From: VBDM01 sp964430565
Lineage (GTDB): Bacteria; Pseudomonadota; Gammaproteobacteria; Burkholderiales; SG8-39
DNA length: 64,000 bases
NCBI GenBank assembly: GCA_964430565.1
Contig: CAYSFD010000047.1
Coordinates: 1 to 64,000, forward strand
Direction of reading: 5' to 3'
Position 1 is the first letter of the stretch, and every line of letters starts with the position of its first letter. Below the pieces are notes generated by a model. That model had not been told where the DNA came from and did no database searches. It worked only from the letters and a program-made list of their open reading frames with translations. Shown piece by piece: positions 51,981 to 59,887 of this stretch. Position numbers and translations under genes: made by a program.

Positions 51981-53057
51981 ATGGGCAGCACTTACTTATT
52001 CGGTGAACGAGCAACTATCCACGATGCAATACAAGCTCAACGCGAAAAGACTTCGGAGGCGGTAGACGAACTTACGGGAGCGTCGATCCTCAGTCGGACC
52101 GTTGAAGAGGTTGTCACGGAGTTCGTGGAGCGGTTCCGTTTAGGCGTGCCGGTTCTCAATCGCAAAGAGATCGCTCAACAGCCAACTGAGGAAGTCGACG
52201 TGGACGTCTCTCGTGATTTTCGTCGAGCCTTACTTGATCCAAGTCGTCCGTTCTTCGTGAAAGGTACGGCAATTCGGGTTGCCGTTCCGTTTGACGGCGA
52301 GGCGGTCCTGTTCAAGTACGGAATCTCTCCGCTTAACAGTCCCATTCCTGCTGAGGTACGCGACGGCACGGTGGTGCTTTCCTATGAAGGAGAGCACCCC
52401 GACCTTGAAGTCGTTCGGAAGGAATTCGAGAACCGCCTTGACCGCATTGACAACACGCTCGCGATGATGCGCGGTCCCGCCGAAGAGTGGAATCGAGAGC
52501 TGCCACAGCTGGCGCGCAATCGCCTAGAACAACGTCGCTCTAAGCTTGAACGAGACCGGGAGCTCAACCTGGGCTACCCCGCGGCTCCACCCAAGAAGCT
52601 CCCGGCGGCCAAGAAGGTATCCGCTGAACCCAAGGCTAAGAGGGCGCAGGGATATGATCTTTTCCTCTCTCATGCTTTCGAAGACAAAGAGGCCATCGCT
52701 CGGCCGCTGTACACAGCGCTGGTCGCCGAGGGACTATCCGTTTGGTTTGACGAGGCCGTCCTGAAGCTTGGTGATAGCTTGCGGCGAAAGATAGACGAGG
52801 GGTTGGCGAAATCCCAGTACGGTGTAGTGATCCTGAGTCCTCGATTCCTCAACAAGCAGTGGCCACAGCGGGAGCTGGACGGGCTAGTGGCCAGAGAGAC
52901 CGCTTCGGGAGAGAAGGCGATTCTTCCGATTTGGCATGGCCTAGACCGCGACACGCTCGTGCGCCACTCGCCTCCTCTCGCGGATCGCTTAGCTGGCCGG
53001 TCCGAAGAAGGTATCCCGGCCCTCGTGCGCAAGATCCTTGAGGTCGTCCGTAAGTGA
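51981..53057 (+). CDS. TIR-domain protein with uncharacterised N-terminal domain
   Basis: 358 residues. C-terminal TIR domain at about 224-340: YDLFLSHAFEDKE (225-237), SVWFDEAVLKLGDSLRRKID (253-272), SQYGVVILSPRFLNKQWPQRE (278-298 region). Glu298 in W-x3-E matches the catalytic glutamate of NAD-cleaving TIR domains, so NADase activity is plausible. The N-terminal 1-165 is not a family I recognise (segments FFVKGTAIRVAVPFDGEAVLFKYG and VLSYEGEHPDLEVV look beta-rich), joined by a charged coiled coil (about 165-195) and a Lys/Ala/Pro linker. No membrane segment. TIR proteins of this kind often act in antiphage abortive infection; that role is inferred here. Confidence 0.85.
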   Translation: MGSTYLFGERATIHDAIQAQREKTSEAVDELTGASILSRTVEEVVTEFVERFRLGVPVLNRKEIAQQPTEEVDVDVSRDFRRALLDPSRPFFVKGTAIRVAVPFDGEAVLFKYGISPLNSPIPAEVRDGTVVLSYEGEHPDLEVVRKEFENRLDRIDNTLAMMRGPAEEWNRELPQLARNRLEQRRSKLERDRELNLGYPAAPPKKLPAAKKVSAEPKAKRAQGYDLFLSHAFEDKEAIARPLYTALVAEGLSVWFDEAVLKLGDSLRRKIDEGLAKSQYGVVILSPRFLNKQWPQRELDGLVARETASGEKAILPIWHGLDRDTLVRHSPPLADRLAGRSEEGIPALVRKILEVVRK

Positions 53058-53102
53058 AGGGCGGGATGAGCACAAGCCGCATAACCGGCATTTCGAGTTG
53101 AC

Positions 53103-53124
53103 GGTTGCAAGCGCACTTGCAACC
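53103..53124. promoter_or_regulatory. Perfect 9-bp inverted repeat after the TIR gene
   Basis: GGTTGCAAG (53103-53111), CGCA, CTTGCAACC (53116-53124), followed by a second small hairpin CCCC-TC-GGGG. It lies 46 bases after the TIR stop and 70 bases before the next gene. No T-run follows, so it is not a classical terminator; it may be an operator or a processing hairpin. Confidence 0.5.
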
Positions 53125-53193
53125 CCCTCGGGGTAGTGCCCCTAGTCGCTGCGCCAGCACATCGTTTAGGCTATCGGCAAGAGGACAATCACG

Positions 53194-53613
53194 ATGGATA
53201 TTAGCCGCGCGCTTGAAATCGCCAGTTCACTCGCAAAGGGAATCGATCCGGAAACCGGACAGCCACTCGGCGATCAAAAAGCGCTCGATTCGCTTCCGTC
53301 GAGCACCAAAACAAAGGAACGCGTTCGCCTTCCGTCATCTGCTCGGAGTCCGGCGGTCCAAAAGTACATGTATCAAGTTTCCGAGGCGCTCGTCCGACAC
53401 ATGGCCGATGCTCATCGTGGAACGGAGGGAAGTGAATCGCTCGACGATTACCTAGCGCGGCGCCGAAAAGATTGCATGCCGAGTCTGAGAATGATTGGTG
53501 CGGAGGACGAAAGCGGGTGGGCGCTGATTCAAGCTCATTGGACGATACAGTATTGGCAGGAACGGGCAATACGGGCAGAACTCTTGCTCAAGCAAAACCA
53601 ACGCGGCGCTTAA
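53194..53613 (+). CDS. Unknown protein of 139 residues in the TIR island
   Basis: Not recognised. Starts at ATG 53194 with AGAGGA upstream. Begins MDISRALEIASSLAKGIDPE, followed by a Ser/Thr/Lys-rich linker and a helical C-terminal half with conserved-looking aromatic residues (WALIQAHWTIQYWQERAIRA). No signal or membrane segment, no nucleotide-binding or metal motif. Followed 33 bases later by the GIY-YIG gene on the same strand, so the two are probably co-transcribed. Confidence 0.65.
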   Translation: MDISRALEIASSLAKGIDPETGQPLGDQKALDSLPSSTKTKERVRLPSSARSPAVQKYMYQVSEALVRHMADAHRGTEGSESLDDYLARRRKDCMPSLRMIGAEDESGWALIQAHWTIQYWQERAIRAELLLKQNQRGA

Positions 53614-53646
53614 GAGTGTGACATGGTGACTGGCCGGCCCTAGCTT

Positions 53647-54492
53647 ATGCCCAGCGTAACCATAAAACTGTTCTTGGTCCACGGCGACGCAAAGCGCTTA
53701 CGGACTGCCGAACTTTCGAACTGGACGGGAAAGGCCGTAGCTGGTCCGCGCAGTGAACTTGATGGTGTCCTTGCGCGAGACGAGGCGGCAAATTCAGGCG
53801 TCTATTTCTTGAGTGGCACCGATTCAGAGTCCGGGAAGTCTGCGGTCTACGTTGGCGAAGCTGAAAGCATTCGGGATCGCTTGCGAGGCCACCTCGACAA
53901 GGATTTTTGGAATCACGTCGTTTTCTTCATCAGCAAAGATGAGAATCTGACCAAGGCTCATGTTCGATATCTGGAGGGTCGCCTCATCGAGCAGGCGAAG
54001 TTGGCCGGAAGGGCGCTTGTGATGAATGGCCAAGCGAGTGGGTCAAGGCTTCCCGAGTCCGACCGCGAAGACATGGAGATCTTTCTCGAAAGAATTCACC
54101 AGCTCATGCCTGTGCTCGGGGCTGACGCTCTGCTGCCAATTGGCTCAGCGCCGGAAGGCCAAGCTGAAAAACAGACCCTTATCTGCGAGATCAAAGGCCT
54201 TAAGGCAACTGGTCATCTCACGCCAACCGGCTTTGTCGTGCTGAAGGGGTCGCAAGCGGTCCTCAAGGAGCGTGCGTCTGCCCATCAGTATCCGTATACC
54301 CTCGCCTCACGGAGTAGATTGGTCGAAGATGGAACATTGGTCGAAGACAGAGATCATTTGAGGTTCACCCGCGATACTGAATTTAGTAGCCCCAGCGCGG
54401 CCGCAACGGTAGTGCATGGAGGATCAACGAATGGACTGCTCGCGTGGAAGAGCACCGCGGGCAAAACACTCAAGGAACTCGAAGCCGCCTAA
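53647..54492 (+). CDS. GIY-YIG nuclease-domain protein with C-terminal DUF4357
   Basis: 281 residues. GIY-YIG core at about 45-135: SGVYFLSG (GVY strand), SAVYVGEAESIRDRLRGHL (VYVG with catalytic Arg in DRLRGHL) and a glutamate in YLEGRLIEQAK. The C-terminal part (about 215-278) ends with EFSSPSAAATVVHGGSTNGLLAWKS and GKTLKEL, the DUF4357 pattern. Proteins of this layout are common in islands near restriction and defence genes; target unknown. Starts at ATG 53647 with only a weak ribosome binding site. No DNA-binding domain besides the two named. Confidence 0.85.
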   Translation: MPSVTIKLFLVHGDAKRLRTAELSNWTGKAVAGPRSELDGVLARDEAANSGVYFLSGTDSESGKSAVYVGEAESIRDRLRGHLDKDFWNHVVFFISKDENLTKAHVRYLEGRLIEQAKLAGRALVMNGQASGSRLPESDREDMEIFLERIHQLMPVLGADALLPIGSAPEGQAEKQTLICEIKGLKATGHLTPTGFVVLKGSQAVLKERASAHQYPYTLASRSRLVEDGTLVEDRDHLRFTRDTEFSSPSAAATVVHGGSTNGLLAWKSTAGKTLKELEAA

Positions 54493-54582
54493 CGAGCCAT
54501 CAGCGCAGCGAGGCACCGCTGACTACTCGCACGAAGGCAGGTCCGGTGCTATATTGGCGATCGAATTCGAGGAGAATCTGCA

Positions 54583-54810
54583 ATGGACTGGAAACCCCAC
54601 ATAAGCGCCGATCCGCAGATCATGCACGGCGCGGTATGTTTTCGGGGTACGCGCATTCCTGTTTCGGTGGTTCTCGACAATCTCGCTGCCGGCGAAACGC
54701 CGGAGCGCATCCTTGACCAGTATCCCTCGCTCAAGCCCGAACACATTCCCGCGGCCATTGCGTATGCCGCAGACCTGGCACGGGAACGCATCGTACCCAT
54801 CCCTGCGTAG
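54583..54810 (+). CDS. DUF433 antitoxin-like protein
   Basis: 75 residues. Short DUF433 domain with the typical PHISADPQIMHGAVCFRGTRIP opening split over two strands, VSVVLDNLAAGETPERILDQYPSLKPEHIPAAIAYA, a winged helix-like fold seen in VapB-like antitoxins. GGAG lies 8 bases before the ATG, and a TATATT box (54550-54555) is a possible promoter. Followed 9 bases later by a DUF5615 gene, the usual partner, so this is read as the antitoxin of a toxin-antitoxin-like pair. Confidence 0.88.
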   Translation: MDWKPHISADPQIMHGAVCFRGTRIPVSVVLDNLAAGETPERILDQYPSLKPEHIPAAIAYAADLARERIVPIPA

Positions 54811-54819
54811 CTGCGGCGG

Positions 54820-55179
54820 ATGGCCGTCCGTTTCAAGCTCGACGAAAATCTCCCTCGCGATGCACTGGCTCTGCTTGTCGATGCAGGCCACGACGTTGAG
54901 TCCGTCATCGACGAACGCCTGGGCGGCGGTCCGGACCGACAAATTCTTGATGCGTGCCGCGAGGAAAACCGAATCCTGGTTACTCTGGATCTCGACTTCG
55001 CCGATATTCGACTTTATCCCCCGGCGAGCCATAAAGGAATTTGGGTTCTCCGCCCGCATGCGCAGAGTATTGGGAACACGCTCACCCTGCTGAGGGGAGC
55101 CGTTGGCCTTTGCGGCACGGAGCCGCCGAGCAGTCGCCTGTGGATTGTGGAGCACGGTCGCGTTCGGATTCGCGACTAG
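54820..55179 (+). CDS. DUF5615 PIN-like protein (putative toxin)
   Basis: 119 residues. Begins with the PIN-like FKLDENLPRDALALLVDAGHDV (Asp8-Glu9 acidic site), contains DRQILDACREENRILVTLDLDFADIR with further acidic residues, and ends in a beta strand plus short tail. Matches DUF5615/Mut7-C-like PIN-fold proteins paired with DUF433. Ribonuclease activity is plausible from the fold but not shown for most members. No membrane or signal segment. Right end of the low-GC island. Confidence 0.87.
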   Translation: MAVRFKLDENLPRDALALLVDAGHDVESVIDERLGGGPDRQILDACREENRILVTLDLDFADIRLYPPASHKGIWVLRPHAQSIGNTLTLLRGAVGLCGTEPPSSRLWIVEHGRVRIRD

Positions 55180-55294
55180 CGGGTACGGCGCGCCACGCAG
55201 CCCCTCTTGCGGATCGGGAAGTCCACCAAGCTCGTGAAGAGGCTGGGTCTCAAGGTTGACTGACGAGCCCCTTAGGCCGCATGAAGGGAGACGA

Positions 55295-56203
55295 ATGAGT
55301 ATCCGACGATTGTTGCTGCCCTCGACAATCTCCGCGGCGTTCTGCCTGCTCCTTGCCGGAGCGCTCGTTGCCTCCCCGCCCTCGCATGGGCGGGACGAAA
55401 AACTCAACGCCTCGCTGCGCGAGGCAGTGCACAGCGTGCCCGTCGCCGCGGCGGACGCAAACATCGTGGTCACCAGCTTCCGGCCGCGCGGCGCAGGGCC
55501 GTTTCCGTGGATCGTCCACAGTCACGGCACCGCGGGCACGGTCGCGGAGAACCGTGCCATGGGCCGCAATCGGAATCTGGGCCTCGCGCGCCAATGGGTG
55601 CAGCGCGGCTACGCGGTGTTCGTGCCGGTGCGTCGCGGCTACGGCGCGAGCGGCGGTAAGTTCGGCGACTCGTACGGTGGTTGCAGCCGTGCGGATTTCC
55701 GTCGTGCCGGCGAGGGCGCGGCGCTGGATCTGCTCGCCACGGTCGAATGGGCGAAGGCGCAGCCAGACCTGGATGCGAAGCGCTGGCTGCTCGCCGGCCA
55801 GAGCGCCGGCGGATTCGCCTCGATCTACACCGCCTCGAAGCGCCCCGCCGGCCTCGCCGCGGTGCTCGCATTCGCACCTGGCCGCGGCGGCCGCCCGGAC
55901 ACGCACCCGGGCGAGACCTGCGCGTCGGATCGCATGGCGGAGCTGTTCGCGGCCATCGCGCCGCAGATCGCCGTCCCGGTGCTGTGGTTCTACGCCGAGA
56001 ACGACGAGTACATCGGCCCGCGGGTGGCGAAGCTCTGGTTCGAGAGCTTCCGCGCCGCGGGCGGTCGCGGCGAGCTGGTGGTGGCGCCGCCGTTTCCAGA
56101 GCGCCGGGGCCACGCGGTGTTTTCCTCGCCCGCGGGCGTGCCGATCTGGACCGCCGCGGTCGCCGCGTTCTTCAAATCGCAGGGAGTGGGCCTGCCGTTC
56201 TAG
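55295..56203 (+). CDS. Exported alpha/beta hydrolase (dienelactone hydrolase-like)
   Basis: 302 residues from ATG 55295, with AAGGGAG 5 bases ahead. Signal peptide LLLPSTISAAFCLLLAGALVAS. Hydrolase fold with oxyanion HSHGTAG near 77, nucleophile elbow GQSAGGF near 163-169, acidic residue in FYAENDEYIGPR near 230, and His in RRGHAVF near 270. Six cysteines, including YGGCSRADF and GETCASDR, may form periplasmic disulfides. GC content is again high, unlike the island to its left. Substrate unknown; probably an esterase or peptidase. Confidence 0.85.
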   Translation: MSIRRLLLPSTISAAFCLLLAGALVASPPSHGRDEKLNASLREAVHSVPVAAADANIVVTSFRPRGAGPFPWIVHSHGTAGTVAENRAMGRNRNLGLARQWVQRGYAVFVPVRRGYGASGGKFGDSYGGCSRADFRRAGEGAALDLLATVEWAKAQPDLDAKRWLLAGQSAGGFASIYTASKRPAGLAAVLAFAPGRGGRPDTHPGETCASDRMAELFAAIAPQIAVPVLWFYAENDEYIGPRVAKLWFESFRAAGGRGELVVAPPFPERRGHAVFSSPAGVPIWTAAVAAFFKSQGVGLPF

Positions 56204-56213
56204 GAACCCACGG

Positions 56214-57068
56214 CTACCTGCTCGCCGGTTGCTTCAAATACGCTTCATGGAAGGCCGCGATCGCCTTGGCCGCATCTCTGGCGGATTTGTCGAGCACGGC
56301 GTTCTGGCGATATCGCGTGCCGAACTCGAATTGCACGGCATCGATGCCGCCGCGGTTATGACTGCCGTAGATAGCCACCGTGTAGCCGCCGTTGAAGCCG
56401 GCGTCTTCGCTGCGTCCGGCCGGCGGCACGTCGTTGCCGGGAAAGACCTTGAACCCGTTGGCTTCGAGCTGTCCGTAGATGCCGTTGGGTCCGGTCACGG
56501 CCTCGACGCCTACCTGCCGCAGCAGCCGCTCGACCGCGCGGCCATTGAGCGTGCCGCGCATGAGCACTTCCGGATCCTTGCTTTGGCCGTGCACGTCGAT
56601 CAGCACACCAGCCGGATAGTTTCCGCGTATCTCGTCGATGAAGCGGCGGATGGATTGATGATAGTAGTCGTAGTAGGGCCGGGCCTCGGGACTGTCAAGC
56701 GCGAGCGCGGGCGGACGATTCGCGTCGATGTATTTGCGCGAGAACCTCGCCACCACCAGGTAGGGCTTCTTGCCGGTGAGCTTCGTGATCTCCGCGGCGA
56801 TACCCTGGGCGAGGCTGTCGGTGTTCGGGTCCGCCCCATGCTTGAAACCGCCCCACTTGCGGTAGGCCTCGTCGTTCGCCTTGTCTTGGCGGGAGGCCAT
56901 CCCCGGGATCGCTTCACGCCCGCCGTGCGGAGCGGTCAGGATGATCGGTAGCGTGCCTTGCTGGACGAGGACCAGATCGGCCGGCGTTCTTTCGGCGGCA
57001 CCCGCAGACGGACCGGCGAGGACGGTCACCCACAGCAATACGACCGTGACGTGACGGCGACGGACCAT
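56214..57068 (-). CDS. Exported N-formylglutamate amidohydrolase-like protein
   Basis: 284 residues. Signal peptide VTVVLLWVTVLAGPSAGAAE, then the N-formylglutamate amidohydrolase (FGase) fold: ILTAPHGGREAIPG near 43-56 (metal His), DANRPP near 115, LIDVHGQSK near 155-163 (second metal site), and FEFGTRYR near 248. The family includes zinc-dependent deformylases and peptidoglycan-related amidases; with a signal peptide an envelope role is more likely than histidine catabolism. Ends tail to tail with the hydrolase, 10 bases apart. Confidence 0.8.
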   Translation of the reverse strand: MVRRRHVTVVLLWVTVLAGPSAGAAERTPADLVLVQQGTLPIILTAPHGGREAIPGMASRQDKANDEAYRKWGGFKHGADPNTDSLAQGIAAEITKLTGKKPYLVVARFSRKYIDANRPPALALDSPEARPYYDYYHQSIRRFIDEIRGNYPAGVLIDVHGQSKDPEVLMRGTLNGRAVERLLRQVGVEAVTGPNGIYGQLEANGFKVFPGNDVPPAGRSEDAGFNGGYTVAIYGSHNRGGIDAVQFEFGTRYRQNAVLDKSARDAAKAIAAFHEAYLKQPASR

Positions 57069-57166
57069 TCAAATCCTGCTCTGGTTGAAGTTGGCACGAG
57101 AAGGTAGCACGAACCTCGCGTGCCTCGGATTGCCTATCGAACAAGAAGTGCAGCTACGATAGGGCC

Positions 57167-58177
57167 ATGTGGCGCAGACTTGTCCTGCTGGTGCCGCTCG
57201 GCCTCGCCGTAGGGTGTGCTCCGGGCGCGTTGCGCGGCCCGAAAGACCCGGAGCAACTGCAGGCGGCAATTGAGCGCCTGACGGAGCCCGTGGGCGGCAC
57301 CGTGGGGATCGGGGCCCGGCATATCGAAACCGGTCGAGAGTTCTACCTGAACCGTTCCGGGCGGTTTCCGATGGGCAGTGTCTTCAAGCTTCCGCTGGCC
57401 GTGCAGTTCCTCACGCTTGTCGATCAGAACGCAGTTTCCCTGGAGAAGACCGTCGTCTTGCAGGCGGGCGATCTTCGCGCCGGCAGCGGCAAACTGGCGA
57501 AGTCCTACGGCGACCCGCAAAGCCTGTCGCTGCGACGGCTCCTCGAGACGATGCTCATCGACAGCGACAACAGCGCTACGGACATCTTGTGGAAGGAAGC
57601 CGGCGGCTCCAAAGCGGTCATGGCACGTCTTGCAACGCTCGGGATAAAAGGGATATCGGTGGATCGCCCAACCGCTCTTCTGCTGCCCGCGGCCGCGGGC
57701 ATCGGGCCGGTGCCGCCGGACGTCGAGCTGACTCCGGCCAAATTCAATGAGCTCGCCCGGAAGGTTCCACGCGCCAAACGAGAGGCTGCGGCGGCCGCAT
57801 TCCTCAAGGACGAGCGCGACACGGCGACGCCCGCGGCCTTGGTGGATCTTCTTTCGAAGATTTGGCGCGGCGAGGCGCTGAGCGCTGATCGGACCGCACT
57901 CCTCGTCGACATCATGGTTCGATGCGAAACGGGGAAGGGGCGGCTCAAGGGGAGATTACCCGCCGAGACAAAGGTCGCTCACAAGACCGGCACGCTGCGT
58001 CCCAGCGTGACCAACGACGCGGGTGTCATCCGGCTTCCGGGCGGGGGAGGACACCTTGTCGTTGCGGTGCTGATCAAGGAGTCCAAAAAGGACCTCTCGA
58101 CCCAGGAGCGCACCATTGCCGAGATTGCGCGGGTGCTCTACGATTATTTCGTATTCAATCCAGGGAGCGCCAATTGA
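57167..58177 (+). CDS. Class A beta-lactamase family lipoprotein with long omega region
   Basis: 336 residues. Lipoprotein signal LAVGC with Cys17. Motifs: Ser71-Val-Phe-Lys74 (S-x-x-K), Ser133-Asp-Asn135 (SDN), Lys273-Thr-Gly275 (KTG). The spacing SDN to KTG is about 140 residues instead of about 104; the extra residues lie between the RPTALLL segment and DERDTATP (215-222). Glu206 is the best candidate for the general base equivalent to Glu166, and the position of Asn170 is then an alanine. It may be a true beta-lactamase with altered spectrum or a related serine hydrolase. No LysR-type ampR gene next to it. Confidence 0.85.
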   Translation: MWRRLVLLVPLGLAVGCAPGALRGPKDPEQLQAAIERLTEPVGGTVGIGARHIETGREFYLNRSGRFPMGSVFKLPLAVQFLTLVDQNAVSLEKTVVLQAGDLRAGSGKLAKSYGDPQSLSLRRLLETMLIDSDNSATDILWKEAGGSKAVMARLATLGIKGISVDRPTALLLPAAAGIGPVPPDVELTPAKFNELARKVPRAKREAAAAAFLKDERDTATPAALVDLLSKIWRGEALSADRTALLVDIMVRCETGKGRLKGRLPAETKVAHKTGTLRPSVTNDAGVIRLPGGGGHLVVAVLIKESKKDLSTQERTIAEIARVLYDYFVFNPGSAN

Positions 58178-58260
58178 AATCACCCACGCGTGGCCGAGTG
58201 CAGTCCTCACGCGTGCCGCACGCATCCACGCTAAACGTCATATAGACAAGGACATCCTCA

Positions 58261-58671
58261 ATGAACTCCAAGAGCGATCCCACCATAGAGATCTCCGCCG
58301 CGCAGCGACGCTTCTTGCATCTGTTCGCAATGAATGAACCGGCAGGCATTGCGGCCTGCTATACGGAAGATGCCCAGATGCTGGTTGCAAACATGGATGT
58401 GATTCTCGGACGGTCCGCGATCGAGTCCGTGTTCAAGTTCACCGCCGTGCAGGGACACACGCTGGAATTCGAGTCACAAGAGCTCGATGTCAATGGAACG
58501 ACCGCGGTGGAGGTCGGCAGATATACGCGCAAGCGTAGCGACGGTTCGACCTTCGATCGCGGCAAATACATGGTGGTCTGGAAGCGCGTCGGCGACGAGT
58601 GGCGAATTCATCGCGATATGTTCAGTACTAATGTGCCCAAGGCCGCCTCGTCAACCATGAGCGATGTCTAA
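58261..58671 (+). CDS. SnoaL-like / NTF2-fold protein (DUF4440 type)
   Basis: 136 residues of a single cone-shaped NTF2-like fold: AAQRRFLHLFAMNEPAGIAACYTEDAQMLV opening (split), GRSAIESVFKF, and the C-terminal DRGKYMVVWKRVGDEWRIHRDMFS. Such proteins may be ketosteroid-isomerase-like or only binding proteins; the active site is not clear here. AAGGA lies 8 bases before the ATG. No signal peptide. Follows the beta-lactamase by 83 bases on the same strand. Confidence 0.82.
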   Translation: MNSKSDPTIEISAAQRRFLHLFAMNEPAGIAACYTEDAQMLVANMDVILGRSAIESVFKFTAVQGHTLEFESQELDVNGTTAVEVGRYTRKRSDGSTFDRGKYMVVWKRVGDEWRIHRDMFSTNVPKAASSTMSDV

Positions 58672-58691
58672 CGGACGGACCGGAGGCGGCG

Positions 58692-59162
58692 ATGAAGAGA
58701 TTCGTAGTCCTCACAGTGACGCACGCGCTCGCCCTTGCCATCGGCTTCGTGCTCGGCACCTACACGCTCCCCATTCTCATTGCCACAAAATCTCCGTCGC
58801 TCGCCGAGGTCAAGTCGCTCTCGGGCGCGGCGGAGTTCACCGGCGAGTTCCGCAGGGATCTGAAGGGCAGCGACTTCCTGCACTGGGGCGAGGGCAGGGT
58901 GTCGGTCGGACGCACTGCGGTGTCGCTCGCGGGCAAGGTCGCCCCCGGTCCGGACTACAAGCTGTACTTGTCCCCGGAATTCGTCGACACGAAGGAAGGT
59001 TTTCTCAGACTGAAAGAGCGCTCGGTGCGCCTCGGAGACGTGAAGACTTTCGAGAATTTCATCGTTCGCGTGCCCGAGTCGGTGGACCCGTCGCGCTACA
59101 ACACGGTGGTGGTCTGGTGCGAGACCTTCTCGATGTTCATCAGCGCTGCGAAGTACCGCTAG
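58692..59162 (+). CDS. DM13-domain protein, membrane-anchored
   Basis: 156 residues. N-terminal signal anchor (FVVLTVTHALALAIGFVLGTYTLPIL), then a DM13 domain (about 50-155: GEFRRDLKGSDFLHWGEGRVSV, YKLYLSPEFVDTKEGF, YNTVVVWCETFSMFISAAKY). DM13 domains are proposed to be redox or electron-transfer modules; the conserved Cys in VVWCETF is present. GGAGG ribosome binding site. Overlaps the 3' end of the alkylation-repair gene by 4 bases. A 40-base near-copy of its 3' end occurs at 60456-60497. Confidence 0.85.
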   Translation: MKRFVVLTVTHALALAIGFVLGTYTLPILIATKSPSLAEVKSLSGAAEFTGEFRRDLKGSDFLHWGEGRVSVGRTAVSLAGKVAPGPDYKLYLSPEFVDTKEGFLRLKERSVRLGDVKTFENFIVRVPESVDPSRYNTVVVWCETFSMFISAAKYR

Positions 59163-59863
59163 GCTCTCCGAGCCAGCCGCGAGCGCACTTTCGGACTCGC
59201 CAGCTCGCGCAGCGCGTCTTTGCCGACCCATCGGCACGCCCCTTCCTGCGACAGCGCTAGGCGCTTGGCCACGACCAGCGCCGCCGCGTTCAGCGCCGGA
59301 CTCCGGTTCCCGATTGCGCGAAGGGCCCAGCTCACGGCCTTCTTCACGAAGTTGCGCTCGTCGCGCGCGCCCTTCTCGATGAGGGCCAGCAAGGCCACAA
59401 AGCGCTTATCGGGCGCGGCCCTGTCGTGCAGGGCGAGGCACGCCATCAGCGCGTATGCGGCGCGCTTGACGAACTCGCGAGGGGAGGTCGCCCATTGGCG
59501 CGCCTTGTCCCAGGCGAACGGCGTCGGGTCGAAGAGGTGTAAGCAGACCGTGTCGCAAACGGCCCAGTTCTCGAAGTCGGCGGCCCACGCATTCATCTGC
59601 CGGCGCGTGACGCGCACCGGCTCGCCCACCAGCGCCGCCAATATGCGCGCCTCGTGCCATCCGCTCCCCCACAAGGCCGTCGCCAGCGCGTGGTCCTTCC
59701 CCAGCCGCTTCGCGAGCGGCAGCATCGTCCCCATCGACACGCCGAACACTCGATCGGCGCGAATTCCGTAGCGCGTCATGCCCTCGATGTTGCGCCGGGT
59801 TCCCCGCCGCGCCAGCCACGCGAGCACTTCGTTCTTGTCCAGCTGAGTTATCCTCGGCCGCAT
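59159..59863 (-). CDS. DNA alkylation repair protein (AlkD-like HEAT repeats)
   Basis: 234 residues of helical HEAT-like repeats. Segments VFGVSMGTMLPLAKRLGKDHALA, LWGSGWHEARILAALVGEP and the C-terminal RNFVKKAVSWALRAIGNRSP are typical for the DNA_alkylation family, which removes alkylated bases without base flipping. The VTRRQMNAWAADFENWAVCDTVC segment carries the conserved Trp/Asp residues of the active cleft. Cytoplasmic. Divergent from the GDT1-like gene by 24 bases. Confidence 0.87.
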   Translation of the reverse strand: MRPRITQLDKNEVLAWLARRGTRRNIEGMTRYGIRADRVFGVSMGTMLPLAKRLGKDHALATALWGSGWHEARILAALVGEPVRVTRRQMNAWAADFENWAVCDTVCLHLFDPTPFAWDKARQWATSPREFVKRAAYALMACLALHDRAAPDKRFVALLALIEKGARDERNFVKKAVSWALRAIGNRSPALNAAALVVAKRLALSQEGACRWVGKDALRELASPKVRSRLARRA

Positions 59864-59887
59864 GCTTGCCTCAGGCGGAGAAACCGC

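Noticed and set aside
51385..54492. Integron-like gene cassette array (same-strand genes with about 120-base palindromic spacers)
   Set aside because: A left core GCTCAAC is present near 51874, but no right core matching GTTRRRY pairs with it, and the spacer before the GIY-YIG gene is only 33 bases. No integrase gene is visible.
58180..58215. Two CACGCGTG octamers after the beta-lactamase gene
   Set aside because: Short palindromes expected by chance in high-GC DNA; no spacing or flanking similarity that suggests an operator.
59864..59887. Manganese riboswitch (yybP-ykoY) ahead of the GDT1-like gene
   Set aside because: The gap to the divergent repair gene is only 24 bases, too short for the riboswitch, and its conserved loops are not present.
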